From: Bacillota bacterium
GTDB taxonomy: Bacteria > Bacillota > Clostridia > Lachnospirales > Lachnospiraceae
Assembly: GCA_023415595.1 (NCBI GenBank)
Contig: JAEZJW010000201.1
Location: 1-25,203 of the forward strand
Direction: 5' to 3'
Length of the DNA stretch: 25,203 nt
Part shown: in pieces, positions 7,224 through 15,524 of the stretch
Numbering within the stretch: the first letter of the stretch is position 1
Layout of the letters: every line of letters begins with the position of its first letter
The notes under the pieces: model-generated
The model's database searches: none
Told to the model about the DNA's origin: nothing
What the model saw: the letters and a program-made list of their open reading frames with translations, nothing else
Translations under genes and position numbers: made by a program

Positions 7224-7955
7224 ATGCATAACCATCAGCGAAATCATTCTCACAGTCCGAAACCACACCACCATGAGAAAAGCGGTCAGGACACCCATAA
7301 CGCCTGTGTATCCCTGGTCCCCATCTTCAATCATCTGGAGGAAGACCAGATTGAAGAGATTATGGGAGTGACACATTCCGTCTCCTATAAAAAGGGTGGG
7401 ATCATCTATCATGCCGGGGATAAATCGGATTCCCTCTACATCGTCAGCAAGGGAAAGATTAAGATTTATCGGCTGTCTGAATCGGGGAAGGAACAGCTGA
7501 TCCGGATTCTGCAGGAAGGAGATTTTACAGGGGAACTGTCTTTGTTTAACGAATCAATCCATGAGGCTTACGCGGAGACAATGGAGGATACAGAGGTATG
7601 TACAGTAAAACGCCAGGAGCTGCAGAAGCTGCTTTTGAAGTATCCCACGATCTCCCTGAAGCTACTAAATGAGTTTTCAAACCGGCTTGGGCAATCCGAG
7701 AAACAGACGGCGCGGTTTGCAACTGAGAAGGCAGATACCAGATTAGCTCTTTACCTGCTGGAGCGTATGGTCCACCATAAAAATATAACGGAGGTTATAC
7801 TGCCAATGAGTAAAAAGGATCTGGCATCCTATCTGGGCACCACCCCCGAGACAATCAGCCGTAAGCTGTTTGAAATGGAAGAGGCCGGCCTGATCAGGCA
7901 GAAACCACACAGAAGAATTGAGATAACTGATATCGAGGGCTTGAGTCTGATCTAG
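7224..7955 (+). CDS. Crp/Fnr-family transcriptional regulator with His-rich N-terminus
   Basis: This is a 243-residue regulator. Residues 1-27 form a hydrophilic extension with eight histidines (H2, H4, H8, H10, H15-17, H25). The family-typical C28-VSLVPIF start of the cyclic-nucleotide-binding-like beta-roll follows (about 28-150), then the dimerisation helix. The C-terminal winged helix has recognition-helix sequence KKDLASYLGTTPETISRKLFEME (about 195-217; shown here to name the region, key residues T205, E207, R211 approximate). There are only two cysteines, so an FNR-type [4Fe-4S] cluster on four cysteines is not possible. The RBS GGAGG is at 7214-7218. The neighbours and the matching boxes at 3977 and 7147 suggest control of the metal unit and of itself. 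A metal or redox signal sensed by the His-rich tail is inference. Confidence 0.9.
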   Translation: MHNHQRNHSHSPKPHHHEKSGQDTHNACVSLVPIFNHLEEDQIEEIMGVTHSVSYKKGGIIYHAGDKSDSLYIVSKGKIKIYRLSESGKEQLIRILQEGDFTGELSLFNESIHEAYAETMEDTEVCTVKRQELQKLLLKYPTISLKLLNEFSNRLGQSEKQTARFATEKADTRLALYLLERMVHHKNITEVILPMSKKDLASYLGTTPETISRKLFEMEEAGLIRQKPHRRIEITDIEGLSLI

Positions 7956-7999
7956 CCTGAAATCAGTTATCCGTAATACCTAAGATGAGAATAGCCAGA

Positions 8000-8029
8000 A
8001 AGAACGCGCAGCATTTGCGGCGCGTTCTT
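8000..8029. terminator. hairpin between convergent genes (putative bidirectional terminator)
   Basis: The perfect 10-bp arms AAGAACGCGC (8000-8009) and GCGCGTTCTT (8020-8029) flank a 10-base loop, between the end of the Crp/Fnr gene and the end of the oppositely oriented trkH gene. The position and GC-rich stem suit a terminator. The T-tract is poor on both strands (TATATTATG on plus), so efficiency is uncertain. Confidence 0.6.
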
Positions 8030-8060
8030 ATATTATGCCGGAGCCTAAACTGTAATTGTA

Positions 8061-9494
8061 TTATTTCTTCCAGGTGCTTGGCATGAATAACAGCAGCAGA
8101 GGAAATACCTCAAGCCTTCCTGCCAGCATATCAAACATCATAACAAATTTGGACAGATCCGAAAAAGCACTGAAATTGCCGATTGGACCAACTACCTCGA
8201 GTCCTGGACCAACATTATTAATCGTGGCGGCAACAGCTGTAACGCTTGATGTAAAATCTAAATTGTCCAGGGAAACAAGTAATACGGAGATTGTAAAAAT
8301 AAACATATAGGAAGCAAAAAACACATTAACGGAACGGAGTACCTCATGTTCGATCTTATTGCCGTCAAATTTTAGTACCTTAACACTGCGCTTATGCACC
8401 AGATAAGATAGTTCTTTGCCCAAGGTCTTGACCAGGATTACGATACGGGATACTTTCATACCACCACCGGTACTGCCCGCACAGGCACCGATAAACATAA
8501 TAAATACCAGAATAGATTTCGAGAAGGTAGGCCAGGTATTAAAATCCTTCGTTGCATATCCTGTGGTTGTAATGATCGACGATACCTGAAATGCTGCGTG
8601 GTGTAAGGAACCAAGGAAATTCTTGATTCCACCCAGATTATAAGCAATCAGTATGATAGCTGTTAACACAATAAGGAAGTAGGATCTTAATTCCTCACTT
8701 TTAAAGGCGATTTTAAATTTTCGAAACAGCATCAGATAATAGATATTAAAGTTGACACCAAATAAAAACATGAAAATGGTGACAATCAGCTGGTCATAGG
8801 TGGAATAATCTGCGATGCTTGAGTTCTTTATGGCAAAACCACCGGTTCCGGCTGTGCCGAAGGTTACGGTCAACGCATCAAAGACCGGCATATCACCTGC
8901 TATCAGCAACAGGATCTGTATTATCGTCATGCCCAGATAAATGGAATACAGGATGATCGCCGAAGTCTTCAGTCTGGGGGTCAGTTTTGAGATAGAAGGG
9001 CCGGGACTTTCGGCACGGAGGATATGCATTCGCTCTCCCCCTGTCATCGGAAGGATGGCAAGTATGAATACAAGAATACCCATTCCTCCGATCCAATGGG
9101 TGAAGCTTCGCCAGAACAGCATACACTTGGAAAGTGCCTCCACATCCTTTAGGATACTGGAGCCCGTTGTCGTAAAGCCGGAAATGACTTCAAAGAGTGC
9201 ATCCACATAGCTTGGGATCTCACCGCTGATATAAAAGGGCAAGGCCCCCATGATACTTAGGACGATCCAGCCCAAAGCGACACTGATGAAGCCTTCCTTT
9301 GAAAAGAAGAGGTTACTTTTCTGCTTCCGTAAAACTAGGGGTAACCCAATTAGCAGACATAGTCCGATCGTAATCAGAAAGGCATAGCCACTGGATTCCT
9401 TATATATGATTGCAACAATACCGGGAAGTGTTAACAGAGCAGCTTCTACAGTCAGAATCCAGCCGATAATATGTAAAATAATCGATTTGTTCAT
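8061..9494 (-). CDS. trkH: TrkH/KtrB-family potassium uptake membrane subunit
   Basis: This is a 477-residue polytopic protein forming the K+ pore of a Trk/Ktr system. The four pore-loop repeats each show the filter glycine: TTTGSS, GTAGTGGFAIKNSS, TTTGYATKDF and GSTGGGMKVSRI. The IGGMGILVF signature near the first repeat is typical. A GTG at 9500 would extend it by two codons, but that GTG lies inside the RBS AGGAGTG, so the ATG at 9494, preceded by AGGAG with five bases of spacing, is preferred. It lies 12 bases after the trkA stop, so the two form one operon. TrkH takes up K+ driven by membrane potential and is gated by the TrkA RCK ring in the cytoplasm. Symbol given at family level. Confidence 0.94.
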   Translation of the reverse strand: MNKSIILHIIGWILTVEAALLTLPGIVAIIYKESSGYAFLITIGLCLLIGLPLVLRKQKSNLFFSKEGFISVALGWIVLSIMGALPFYISGEIPSYVDALFEVISGFTTTGSSILKDVEALSKCMLFWRSFTHWIGGMGILVFILAILPMTGGERMHILRAESPGPSISKLTPRLKTSAIILYSIYLGMTIIQILLLIAGDMPVFDALTVTFGTAGTGGFAIKNSSIADYSTYDQLIVTIFMFLFGVNFNIYYLMLFRKFKIAFKSEELRSYFLIVLTAIILIAYNLGGIKNFLGSLHHAAFQVSSIITTTGYATKDFNTWPTFSKSILVFIMFIGACAGSTGGGMKVSRIVILVKTLGKELSYLVHKRSVKVLKFDGNKIEHEVLRSVNVFFASYMFIFTISVLLVSLDNLDFTSSVTAVAATINNVGPGLEVVGPIGNFSAFSDLSKFVMMFDMLAGRLEVFPLLLLFMPSTWKK

Positions 9495-9506
9495 ACTCAC
9501 TCCTGT

Positions 9507-10862
9507 TTATCTTAAGATATCGTCAATATCATCCAGACCGGTTTTCGTGGTCACAATTATAACAGAATCTCCAACGCGCAGCGAATCCTGACCGTTAGGA
9601 ATAATAATTTTATTCTTTCGGTTAATACAACACAGAAGCAGATCAGGCTTCAGGTCTAATTTGGCTATCGGAGTGCCGACCAGTTTAGAATTTCCCTTTA
9701 CACGAAATTCCAAGGCTTCCGCCTTATCATCAATAATTTTATATAAGGTCTCAACATTACTTCCCTTAGGATTTTGCATCGCTCTGGCATGCTGTACGAT
9801 ACGGTCAGCAGTAATCAGTTTGGGCTTTACGATGGTTCCCAGAGGCATATCCATAATGATCTCATCATAGGTTAATCTTGTTATCTTCGTAAATACCTTC
9901 GCACGGGAGTTCTTATGGGCATAAAGGGATAAGAGGATGTTCTCCTCATCCAGGTTCGTAAGTGAAATAAAAGCATCCATGCTGTCGATACCTTCTTCAA
10001 TCAGGACATTATGATCGGAGGCATTGGCATGAATAATTAATGCTTCGGGAAGTAGCTCACTTAATTGTTCACAACGGTCCCGATCCTGTTCAATAATTTT
10101 AACCTTGATGCCCATATCTATGAATTTATCTGTCAAATAGATGGCGATATTACCACCACCGACGATCATGACATTTCTTATGGCTGTAGTTGTACTGCCG
10201 ATCTTATGAAAGAATTCGAGTGCATTTCTTGGTGTTGCAACGATAGAGATTTTATCCCCCGATTGGAGCATAAAATTACCGGTAGGAATATCCACCTGCT
10301 CCTCACGCTCTACCGCACATACAAGGACATTGCAATGCAGCTGGGTGGGGATGCTCTTAATCTGCATATTATGTAAGGCAGAGTCCTTTGGTATCTGTAT
10401 CTGAAGCAGTTCCACCTTACCTTTGGCAAATACATCAATATTAATAGCCGATGGAAGCCTGACCAGACGTGCGATATCGGTTGCTGTTTCCAGCTCGGGA
10501 TTAATTACCATGGAGAGGCCCATGCCTTCCTTGATAAACTCTATTTCACTATTGTATTGCGGATTTCTGACTCTCGCAATGGTGTGGCAGTTGCTGGCCT
10601 TTTTAGCAATCAGGCAGCAGAGAAGATTTAATTCGTCCGACCCTGTTACAGCGATCAGTAAATCTGCGGTTTCAATTCCTGCTGAAATCTGTATACTGTA
10701 ACTTGCTCCGTTTCCTACGATTCCCAAGACATCCAGGGTATTGTTTATGTTATTAATAGCAGAGGCTTTATTATCAATCAGGGTGATTTCATGACCCTCT
10801 CTGTCAAGCTGCTCGGCAAGAGCTGACCCAACTTTACCGCAGCCTACAATAATGATTTTCAT
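9507..10862 (-). CDS. trkA: TrkA potassium uptake regulatory subunit (double RCK)
   Basis: This is a 451-residue cytoplasmic protein with two tandem RCK units, each a TrkA-N Rossmann domain followed by a TrkA-C domain. The first nucleotide-binding loop is GCGKVG (residues 7-12) with the acidic strand end LID. The second is VGGGNIAIYL (about residue 230 on) with IIEQD. TrkA binds NAD(H) and other nucleotides and gates the TrkH channel. The full-length double-RCK form is the Trk type; the single-RCK form is KtrA. The start ATG at 10862 has AAAGGAG 13 bases upstream, a rather long spacing, but no better start exists. It is the first gene of the trkAH operon, read from the extended -10 promoter at 10905-10897. 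Confidence 0.95.
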   Translation of the reverse strand: MKIIIVGCGKVGSALAEQLDREGHEITLIDNKASAINNINNTLDVLGIVGNGASYSIQISAGIETADLLIAVTGSDELNLLCCLIAKKASNCHTIARVRNPQYNSEIEFIKEGMGLSMVINPELETATDIARLVRLPSAINIDVFAKGKVELLQIQIPKDSALHNMQIKSIPTQLHCNVLVCAVEREEQVDIPTGNFMLQSGDKISIVATPRNALEFFHKIGSTTTAIRNVMIVGGGNIAIYLTDKFIDMGIKVKIIEQDRDRCEQLSELLPEALIIHANASDHNVLIEEGIDSMDAFISLTNLDEENILLSLYAHKNSRAKVFTKITRLTYDEIIMDMPLGTIVKPKLITADRIVQHARAMQNPKGSNVETLYKIIDDKAEALEFRVKGNSKLVGTPIAKLDLKPDLLLCCINRKNKIIIPNGQDSLRVGDSVIIVTTKTGLDDIDDILR

Positions 10863-10896
10863 TTCTCTAAAGATGCTCCTTTGTAGTTTTTATTAC

Positions 10897-10905
10897 ATTA
10901 TAGCA
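10897..10905 (-). promoter_or_regulatory. extended -10 promoter for trkAH
   Basis: Read on the minus strand, TGCTATAAT is an extended -10 (TG-N-TATAAT) about 35 bases upstream of the trkA start codon. No clear -35 hexamer lies at 17-base spacing, which is usual for extended -10 promoters. It is divergent from the galK promoter about 60 bases away. Confidence 0.6.
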
Positions 10906-10961
10906 TGACCGCAGAAACATTTCATTAAAAAGATATTGGGATAGTGTTAGAACCAAGGTCC

Positions 10962-10990
10962 TTTACAACCCAAACCGGATTTATTATAAT
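10962..10990 (+). promoter_or_regulatory. sigma-A promoter for galK
   Basis: TTTACA (10962-10967) and TATAAT (10985-10990) are separated by exactly 17 bases, matching the vegetative consensus in 11 of 12 positions. The expected start near 10997 leaves a leader of about 65 bases before the galK ATG. No clear operator palindrome is visible over the promoter. Confidence 0.8.
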
Positions 10991-11062
10991 AGAGATACGG
11001 TTTACCATATTTTTGGGATGGATAAGATCGACATGAGACTTGATGATTGAGGTGTAAAGAAC

Positions 11063-12229
11063 ATGCAGAAGAAATTAATCAAGGAATTTCAACAGGTGTT
11101 TGGCGCAGAGGGAGAATATCATGTATATTTTGCTCCGGGCCGTGTGAATCTGATCGGGGAACATACGGATTATAATGGCGGGCATGTATTTCCCTGTGCT
11201 TTGACCATAGGAACGTATGCGGTAGCAAGGTTAAGAAAGGATGGACTGTTCCGGTTCTATTCAGGGAACTTTGCTGAAGCAGGTGTGATTGAAGTATCCT
11301 TAGATCAACTGGAATACAGGAAGGAAGATGCCTGGACGAATTATCCCAAGGGTGTTATCTGGACGATTAGGAAGGAAGGACATAGGATAGAGCAGGGGAT
11401 GGATATCCTGTATTACGGTACGATTCCCAATGGTTCCGGACTCTCATCGTCTGCATCCATCGAGGTCTTAACAGGTTTTATCCTAAGGGAGGTATTACAG
11501 CTTAAGCTTAGTTTAATTGAGCTGGCTTTACTCAGTCAGAAGGCTGAGAATCAATTTATCGGGGTCAACTGCGGTATTATGGATCAGTTTGCGGTAGCGA
11601 TGGGAAAGAAGGAGCATGCCATTTTCCTCGATACATCGGATCTATCCTATGAATATGCACCTCTTCAGCTGGGTGATTCGAAAATTGTTATCATTAATAC
11701 GAATAAGAAGCGTGGTCTGGAGTCTTCCGAATATAATAAGCGAAGAAGTGAATGTGAGACTGCCCTTTCGCAATTACAAAAGGCAGTTCGGGTGAATTCT
11801 CTGGGTGATCTGACGGAGGATCAGTTCGAGCGATATCAGGATGCTATCACGGATCCAATCAACCGTAAGCGTGCGAAGCATGCCGTGTATGAGAATCAGA
11901 GGACACTCAGGGCAGCAGAAGCGTTAAAAAATCATGATTTGGTTTTGTTCGGTAAGTTAATGGCAGAGTCACACGAATCCTTAAAAAATGACTACGAAGT
12001 AACCGGGATTGAGCTGGATGCGATCGTTGAGAGTGCGCTGAAGCAGGAGGGCGTTTATGGGGCCAGAATGACCGGTGCAGGCTTTGGTGGCTGTGCAGTA
12101 GCCATTGTTAAGGAAGCCTGCCTGGAGGCATTTATCAAGTCCGTAGGACAGGAATATCTGAACCGGATCGGCTATGAAGCAAGCTTTTATATTGTGGAAG
12201 CCGGGGAAGGTCCATCAGTACTTCAATAA
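11063..12229 (+). CDS. galK: galactokinase
   Basis: This is a 388-residue GHMP-family kinase. It phosphorylates alpha-D-galactose at C1 with ATP, the first committed step of the Leloir pathway, in the cytoplasm. The galactokinase signature GRVNLIGEHTDY is at residues 26-37 (R27 catalytic-loop arginine, sugar-binding EHTDY). The ATP-binding GHMP loop PNGSGLSSSAS is at 122-132. The catalytic base region NCGIMDQ contains D174. The C-terminal motif MTGAGFGGCAV is present. The length is normal for the family. The start follows a GAGGTG ribosome site. No galT or galE lies beside it; the next gene, 26 bases downstream, is a ferritin-like/VIT fusion, so the gene stands outside a classical gal operon. 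Confidence 0.97.
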   Translation: MQKKLIKEFQQVFGAEGEYHVYFAPGRVNLIGEHTDYNGGHVFPCALTIGTYAVARLRKDGLFRFYSGNFAEAGVIEVSLDQLEYRKEDAWTNYPKGVIWTIRKEGHRIEQGMDILYYGTIPNGSGLSSSASIEVLTGFILREVLQLKLSLIELALLSQKAENQFIGVNCGIMDQFAVAMGKKEHAIFLDTSDLSYEYAPLQLGDSKIVIINTNKKRGLESSEYNKRRSECETALSQLQKAVRVNSLGDLTEDQFERYQDAITDPINRKRAKHAVYENQRTLRAAEALKNHDLVLFGKLMAESHESLKNDYEVTGIELDAIVESALKQEGVYGARMTGAGFGGCAVAIVKEACLEAFIKSVGQEYLNRIGYEASFYIVEAGEGPSVLQ

Positions 12230-12255
12230 AATCGGGGATAGGGGGAGAAGGCGTT

Positions 12256-13140
12256 ATGGAGAATATTATATTTAGTGATGAATTGATGGCTCAGGTACAC
12301 AAAGCGCAATTGGATGAGGAAATCGGAGCCAGTCTGTATGCTTTTATGGCAAAGCGGGAGAAAAACCAGGTGAATAAAGGCTTCTTACAGCAGATGGCTC
12401 AGGATGAAGCTAAGCATGCTGCTACCTGGAAGAATTACACGAAGAAATCGATACATCCCGGTAAGTTTAAAATGTTATTTATGAAATTGATCACGATATT
12501 GCTGGGCTTTACCTTTGTGGTAAAGTCCATGCAGAAGAAGGAGCGCTTTGCGTCATCCGCCTATGAAAAACTGATGGAGGAATTACCCGAGGCAGCTTCA
12601 ATGCTGGCCGACGAGCGCCGGCATGAGGGGGAGCTCTATCAGATGCTGGACGAGGAACGTCTGCATTATGTCGGAGCAATGGTGCTGGGTTTAAATGATG
12701 CCCTGGTAGAACTGACAGGTGCAATCGCCGGTGTCACCTTTGCACTGGCTAATACGAAGCTGGTAGCAATGACGGGAATAATAACCGGCGTGTCTGCAAC
12801 CCTTTCCATGGCCGCCTCGAATTATCTGGCAGAACGCGCACAGGGGAATAAAAATGCCTTGAAATCAAGCCTATATACGGGCTCTGCTTATCTGATCACG
12901 GTAGCCTTGCTGGTCCTGCCCTACCTGTTATTCCCGAACCATATGTATATCGCTGCCTTTGCGGTAATGATTGCTACAGTACTTTTCATTATCCTGATGT
13001 TTAACTATTATATCTCGGTAGCAAAGGAAGAACCTTTCCTGCGGCAGTTTGGCGAGATGGCGGCCATATCGGTCACAGTGGCAGCAATCTCCTTCGGAAT
13101 CGGACTGCTGGCGAAGCAGCTGCTCGGGATCGATGCTTAA
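12256..13140 (+). CDS. ferritin-like/VIT1 fusion protein, probable Fe/Mn transporter (MbfA-like)
   Basis: This is a 294-residue protein with two modules. Residues 1-130 form a ferritin-like (rubrerythrin-type) four-helix domain with di-iron ligands in the pattern E21/E22, E51-x-x-H54 and E120-x-x-H123. Residues about 135-294 form a CCC1/VIT1 membrane domain that begins GLNDALVELTGAIAGV and has four to five hydrophobic spans. The same architecture is known in MbfA-type membrane-bound ferritins, which export iron and protect against iron and peroxide stress. VIT homologues move Fe2+ or Mn2+. The start is set by GGGGGAG ten bases or so upstream. It follows galK by 26 bases and is probably co-transcribed. 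It ends only nine bases before the stop of the opposing gene, with no terminator between. Confidence 0.9.
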   Translation: MENIIFSDELMAQVHKAQLDEEIGASLYAFMAKREKNQVNKGFLQQMAQDEAKHAATWKNYTKKSIHPGKFKMLFMKLITILLGFTFVVKSMQKKERFASSAYEKLMEELPEAASMLADERRHEGELYQMLDEERLHYVGAMVLGLNDALVELTGAIAGVTFALANTKLVAMTGIITGVSATLSMAASNYLAERAQGNKNALKSSLYTGSAYLITVALLVLPYLLFPNHMYIAAFAVMIATVLFIILMFNYYISVAKEEPFLRQFGEMAAISVTVAAISFGIGLLAKQLLGIDA

Positions 13141-13149
13141 GCTCTATTT

Positions 13150-14373
13150 TTATTTTAGTAAATTCTTCATCCTTTTTACCTCCTCCTTACTGCAATCGTG
13201 ATTGCTGTATCTGGCCTTTTCGTAATACTCCGTTATCAGCTGTCTCTGCTTTGCAGAGGAGTCGGGTGTATCACTAAGGCTTGGAGATTTTATTAAGCCG
13301 GTTAAGTCCGTAGGAGTGAGATCCTTTTGAAGATAAGTGTTGCGATCTACGGAAGAGGATACAGCCTGAAAGAAATATTTTCTTATGGCAGCAGGATTGG
13401 AATGACCAAAACGTTTTATGCTAATGCGAGAGGAGGCCTTTTTGTAGGCTTCCTTTTTTGTGAAAGGAGAGATGAATTCCACACGGTCCTGTATTTCATT
13501 TTTATTCCTGCGGTAAAAGTACTGGTATATTTTATAGATGGACCAGGTGACTAGCAGAAGGATAGCAATAACAAGCAGGATCAGGATCAACCATTCTATG
13601 ATCCTGAAGATAAGCTGGAGCAGGGGAGAGAATTTTGCAGCGGACAGCCCACCCGCATTCTTACCGGCTGCAGTTAATCCGGGGTCGGAATCGTCTCTCA
13701 TAAAGAAAGAGATGATAAAGACAAGCAGCTGAAGCAGTGCCTTAGCACATTGGAGCAGGATGGCATTCAGCTGTAAGCCGGAAGAAGGAAGAATGATAAA
13801 AGCACACAAAAGCCCTAAAAATATCACCAGTACATTATTAGTATTCCTGATTTGACGGAAGGGGATATTTACAACGGAGGAGTGGGCTTGAAAGTATCTT
13901 GTAAAGTTATTCAGATATTTCCGTAAAAAATGTAGCACTACAAAAAGAAGCGCCAGATAAAAGGTCATTTGCGCCAGAAAAAGCATTTTAGTAGCGGCAG
14001 AACCGATATAAAATATCAGGAACACAAAAATCATATAGAAGATATTGCTTTGGCTGCGGTTATTTTTGGCATAATAGGCAAAAACAGCAGCAAGTATGAT
14101 ATAGAGACTGTAAAATACAGCGCTGTCCAAACTATAAGCAACAATCAGATAGACCGGCAGCAGGGCGCCATGTAAGAGAACAAAGCTCCAGATGTGCTTT
14201 GCTTTTCTTTCTATGAGATAAGAAAGAAAGGGGATGGGGATTAATCCTAAGTTATAGAGAGGAGCGGAGGTGTCCGTCTGAAACAGGAAAACTGTAATGA
14301 TACAATAGGCTACCAGGAATCTTTGCACTATACCGATGATGTCTGCAATGATCAAACGCAGCTTATAGTTCAT
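13150..14373 (-). CDS. multi-pass membrane protein of a MoxR-DUF58 cluster
   Basis: This is a 407-residue protein I do not recognise as a named family. The first 280 or so residues hold about seven to eight hydrophobic spans. A very hydrophobic last span (about 265-290) is followed by YRRNKNE and a charged C-terminal domain of about 115 residues, containing the helical stretch NPAAIRKYFFQAV and ending KEEVKRMKNLLK. That tail resembles the DUF4129-like end of the transglutaminase-type membrane proteins that usually accompany MoxR and DUF58, but no transglutaminase Cys/His/Asp core is visible. It lies 27 bases after the DUF58 gene on the same strand and is the last gene of that operon. A role in envelope assembly or protein maturation with the other two is inference. 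AAGGATGG precedes the ATG. Confidence 0.7.
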   Translation of the reverse strand: MNYKLRLIIADIIGIVQRFLVAYCIITVFLFQTDTSAPLYNLGLIPIPFLSYLIERKAKHIWSFVLLHGALLPVYLIVAYSLDSAVFYSLYIILAAVFAYYAKNNRSQSNIFYMIFVFLIFYIGSAATKMLFLAQMTFYLALLFVVLHFLRKYLNNFTRYFQAHSSVVNIPFRQIRNTNNVLVIFLGLLCAFIILPSSGLQLNAILLQCAKALLQLLVFIISFFMRDDSDPGLTAAGKNAGGLSAAKFSPLLQLIFRIIEWLILILLVIAILLLVTWSIYKIYQYFYRRNKNEIQDRVEFISPFTKKEAYKKASSRISIKRFGHSNPAAIRKYFFQAVSSSVDRNTYLQKDLTPTDLTGLIKSPSLSDTPDSSAKQRQLITEYYEKARYSNHDCSKEEVKRMKNLLK

Positions 14374-14400
14374 ATAGCACCATCCTTTCTTATTTTCATC

Positions 14401-15519
14401 TTAAGCCGACTCCCATTCAATAACATGGGGCTTCAGTAAATCAGGAACGTCTGGGGAAATCTCATAGTTGTACGGCAGGATCCAAGTGAAATCAATTTTC
14501 TCAAGAAGCATTGAGAAAAGCAGCTGTTGTAAATCTTCCTTTTGATAGGAGGAAATCAGTACGATATAGTCGTTACGGTTAAAGTGAAGCATTTCCTGTT
14601 GAAACAGCGGCAGAAAACCGGAGGGATCGGAAGAAATATCAATTCTTGCGAGAGCTTCGTTTATTGTTCTGATATGCATGGAGCCGGAGCCTGCCGGGAC
14701 AGAAACCCGGGTTTTGGTTAACAGATCCGGAGCATTCGCATCAAGTGCAGTTGGTACTCCCTGTCCGATAAACCTCTCTGCGAAGGAAGCTGCAATACGG
14801 ATACTCTCCTCCAGCAGATCCTCCTGCTTACGTAACACAGCATGCTCCAGGTTGATGAAGATCCTGATCTGTTGGGAAGCGGTATAATCAAAAACATTTA
14901 CCATAAGGGAGCCTGCTTTTGCAGAGGCTTTCCAATTAATTGTCTTTAGGGTATCATAGGATTGATATTCACGGATACTTTTAAATTCAAAGGGGTCTTC
15001 GTTCATAAAGCGTTTCGTGAGAACAGTACCAAGCATTCTCTGGAACGGAATCTGCAGTCGCGCTGTTTCCACCGGCCGCGGATACACATGGAGGCGTACA
15101 TCAATATCACAATCACGGACATATTCCTTGGACAGCAGCAGGTCGCTGCTGACCAGGTACATTTTATCAATGCAAAAATATCCTCGGTGAGAGCAGCGGA
15201 AAGAGATCTCTCTAGTGATCTTTTGAAACATCATGACAGAGAGCAGATCATTCCGGTAGTAATGATCAGTGATCATGGAATTACTGACATCATAGAAGTC
15301 CAGAAGCCTGGAGGTCATGAATTTTACTTTTAAGATCGGAATGGGCAAGAGCTTCTGATTCAAGATGGTTTCCGTCAGCGTCAAGGTTTCCCCTTCGACT
15401 GCATGATCCTCCGACAGTGTAATATTTACCTGAAGCTTTTTGAACCAGTAATACCGATACAGATATCTCTGCAGATAATAGATCAAAAACACCCCGGCAA
15501 TCGCATATATAATCTTCAT
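14401..15519 (-). CDS. DUF58 domain protein, partner of MoxR ATPase
   Basis: This is a 372-residue protein with one N-terminal hydrophobic segment (residues 2-20), a beta-rich stalk domain (about 30-160) and the DUF58 core. The core signature runs from about 176 to 211: F-x-SIREYQSYDTLKTINWKASAK followed by L-M-V-N-V-F (long motif abbreviated; key residues R183, Y185, D189, I194, W196, A198). DUF58 proteins have a VWA-like fold and work with MoxR AAA ATPases, which are thought to act as chaperones or assembly factors for metalloproteins or envelope complexes. Its RBS (GGAGG) sits across the end of the moxR gene, whose stop is five bases upstream, so the two are tightly coupled. Confidence 0.9.
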   Translation of the reverse strand: MKIIYAIAGVFLIYYLQRYLYRYYWFKKLQVNITLSEDHAVEGETLTLTETILNQKLLPIPILKVKFMTSRLLDFYDVSNSMITDHYYRNDLLSVMMFQKITREISFRCSHRGYFCIDKMYLVSSDLLLSKEYVRDCDIDVRLHVYPRPVETARLQIPFQRMLGTVLTKRFMNEDPFEFKSIREYQSYDTLKTINWKASAKAGSLMVNVFDYTASQQIRIFINLEHAVLRKQEDLLEESIRIAASFAERFIGQGVPTALDANAPDLLTKTRVSVPAGSGSMHIRTINEALARIDISSDPSGFLPLFQQEMLHFNRNDYIVLISSYQKEDLQQLLFSMLLEKIDFTWILPYNYEISPDVPDLLKPHVIEWESA

Positions 15520-15524
15520 GAAGG

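Noticed and set aside
9495..9500. GTG start for trkH
   Set aside because: It is part of the AGGAGTG ribosome site; the ATG six bases later has normal spacing.
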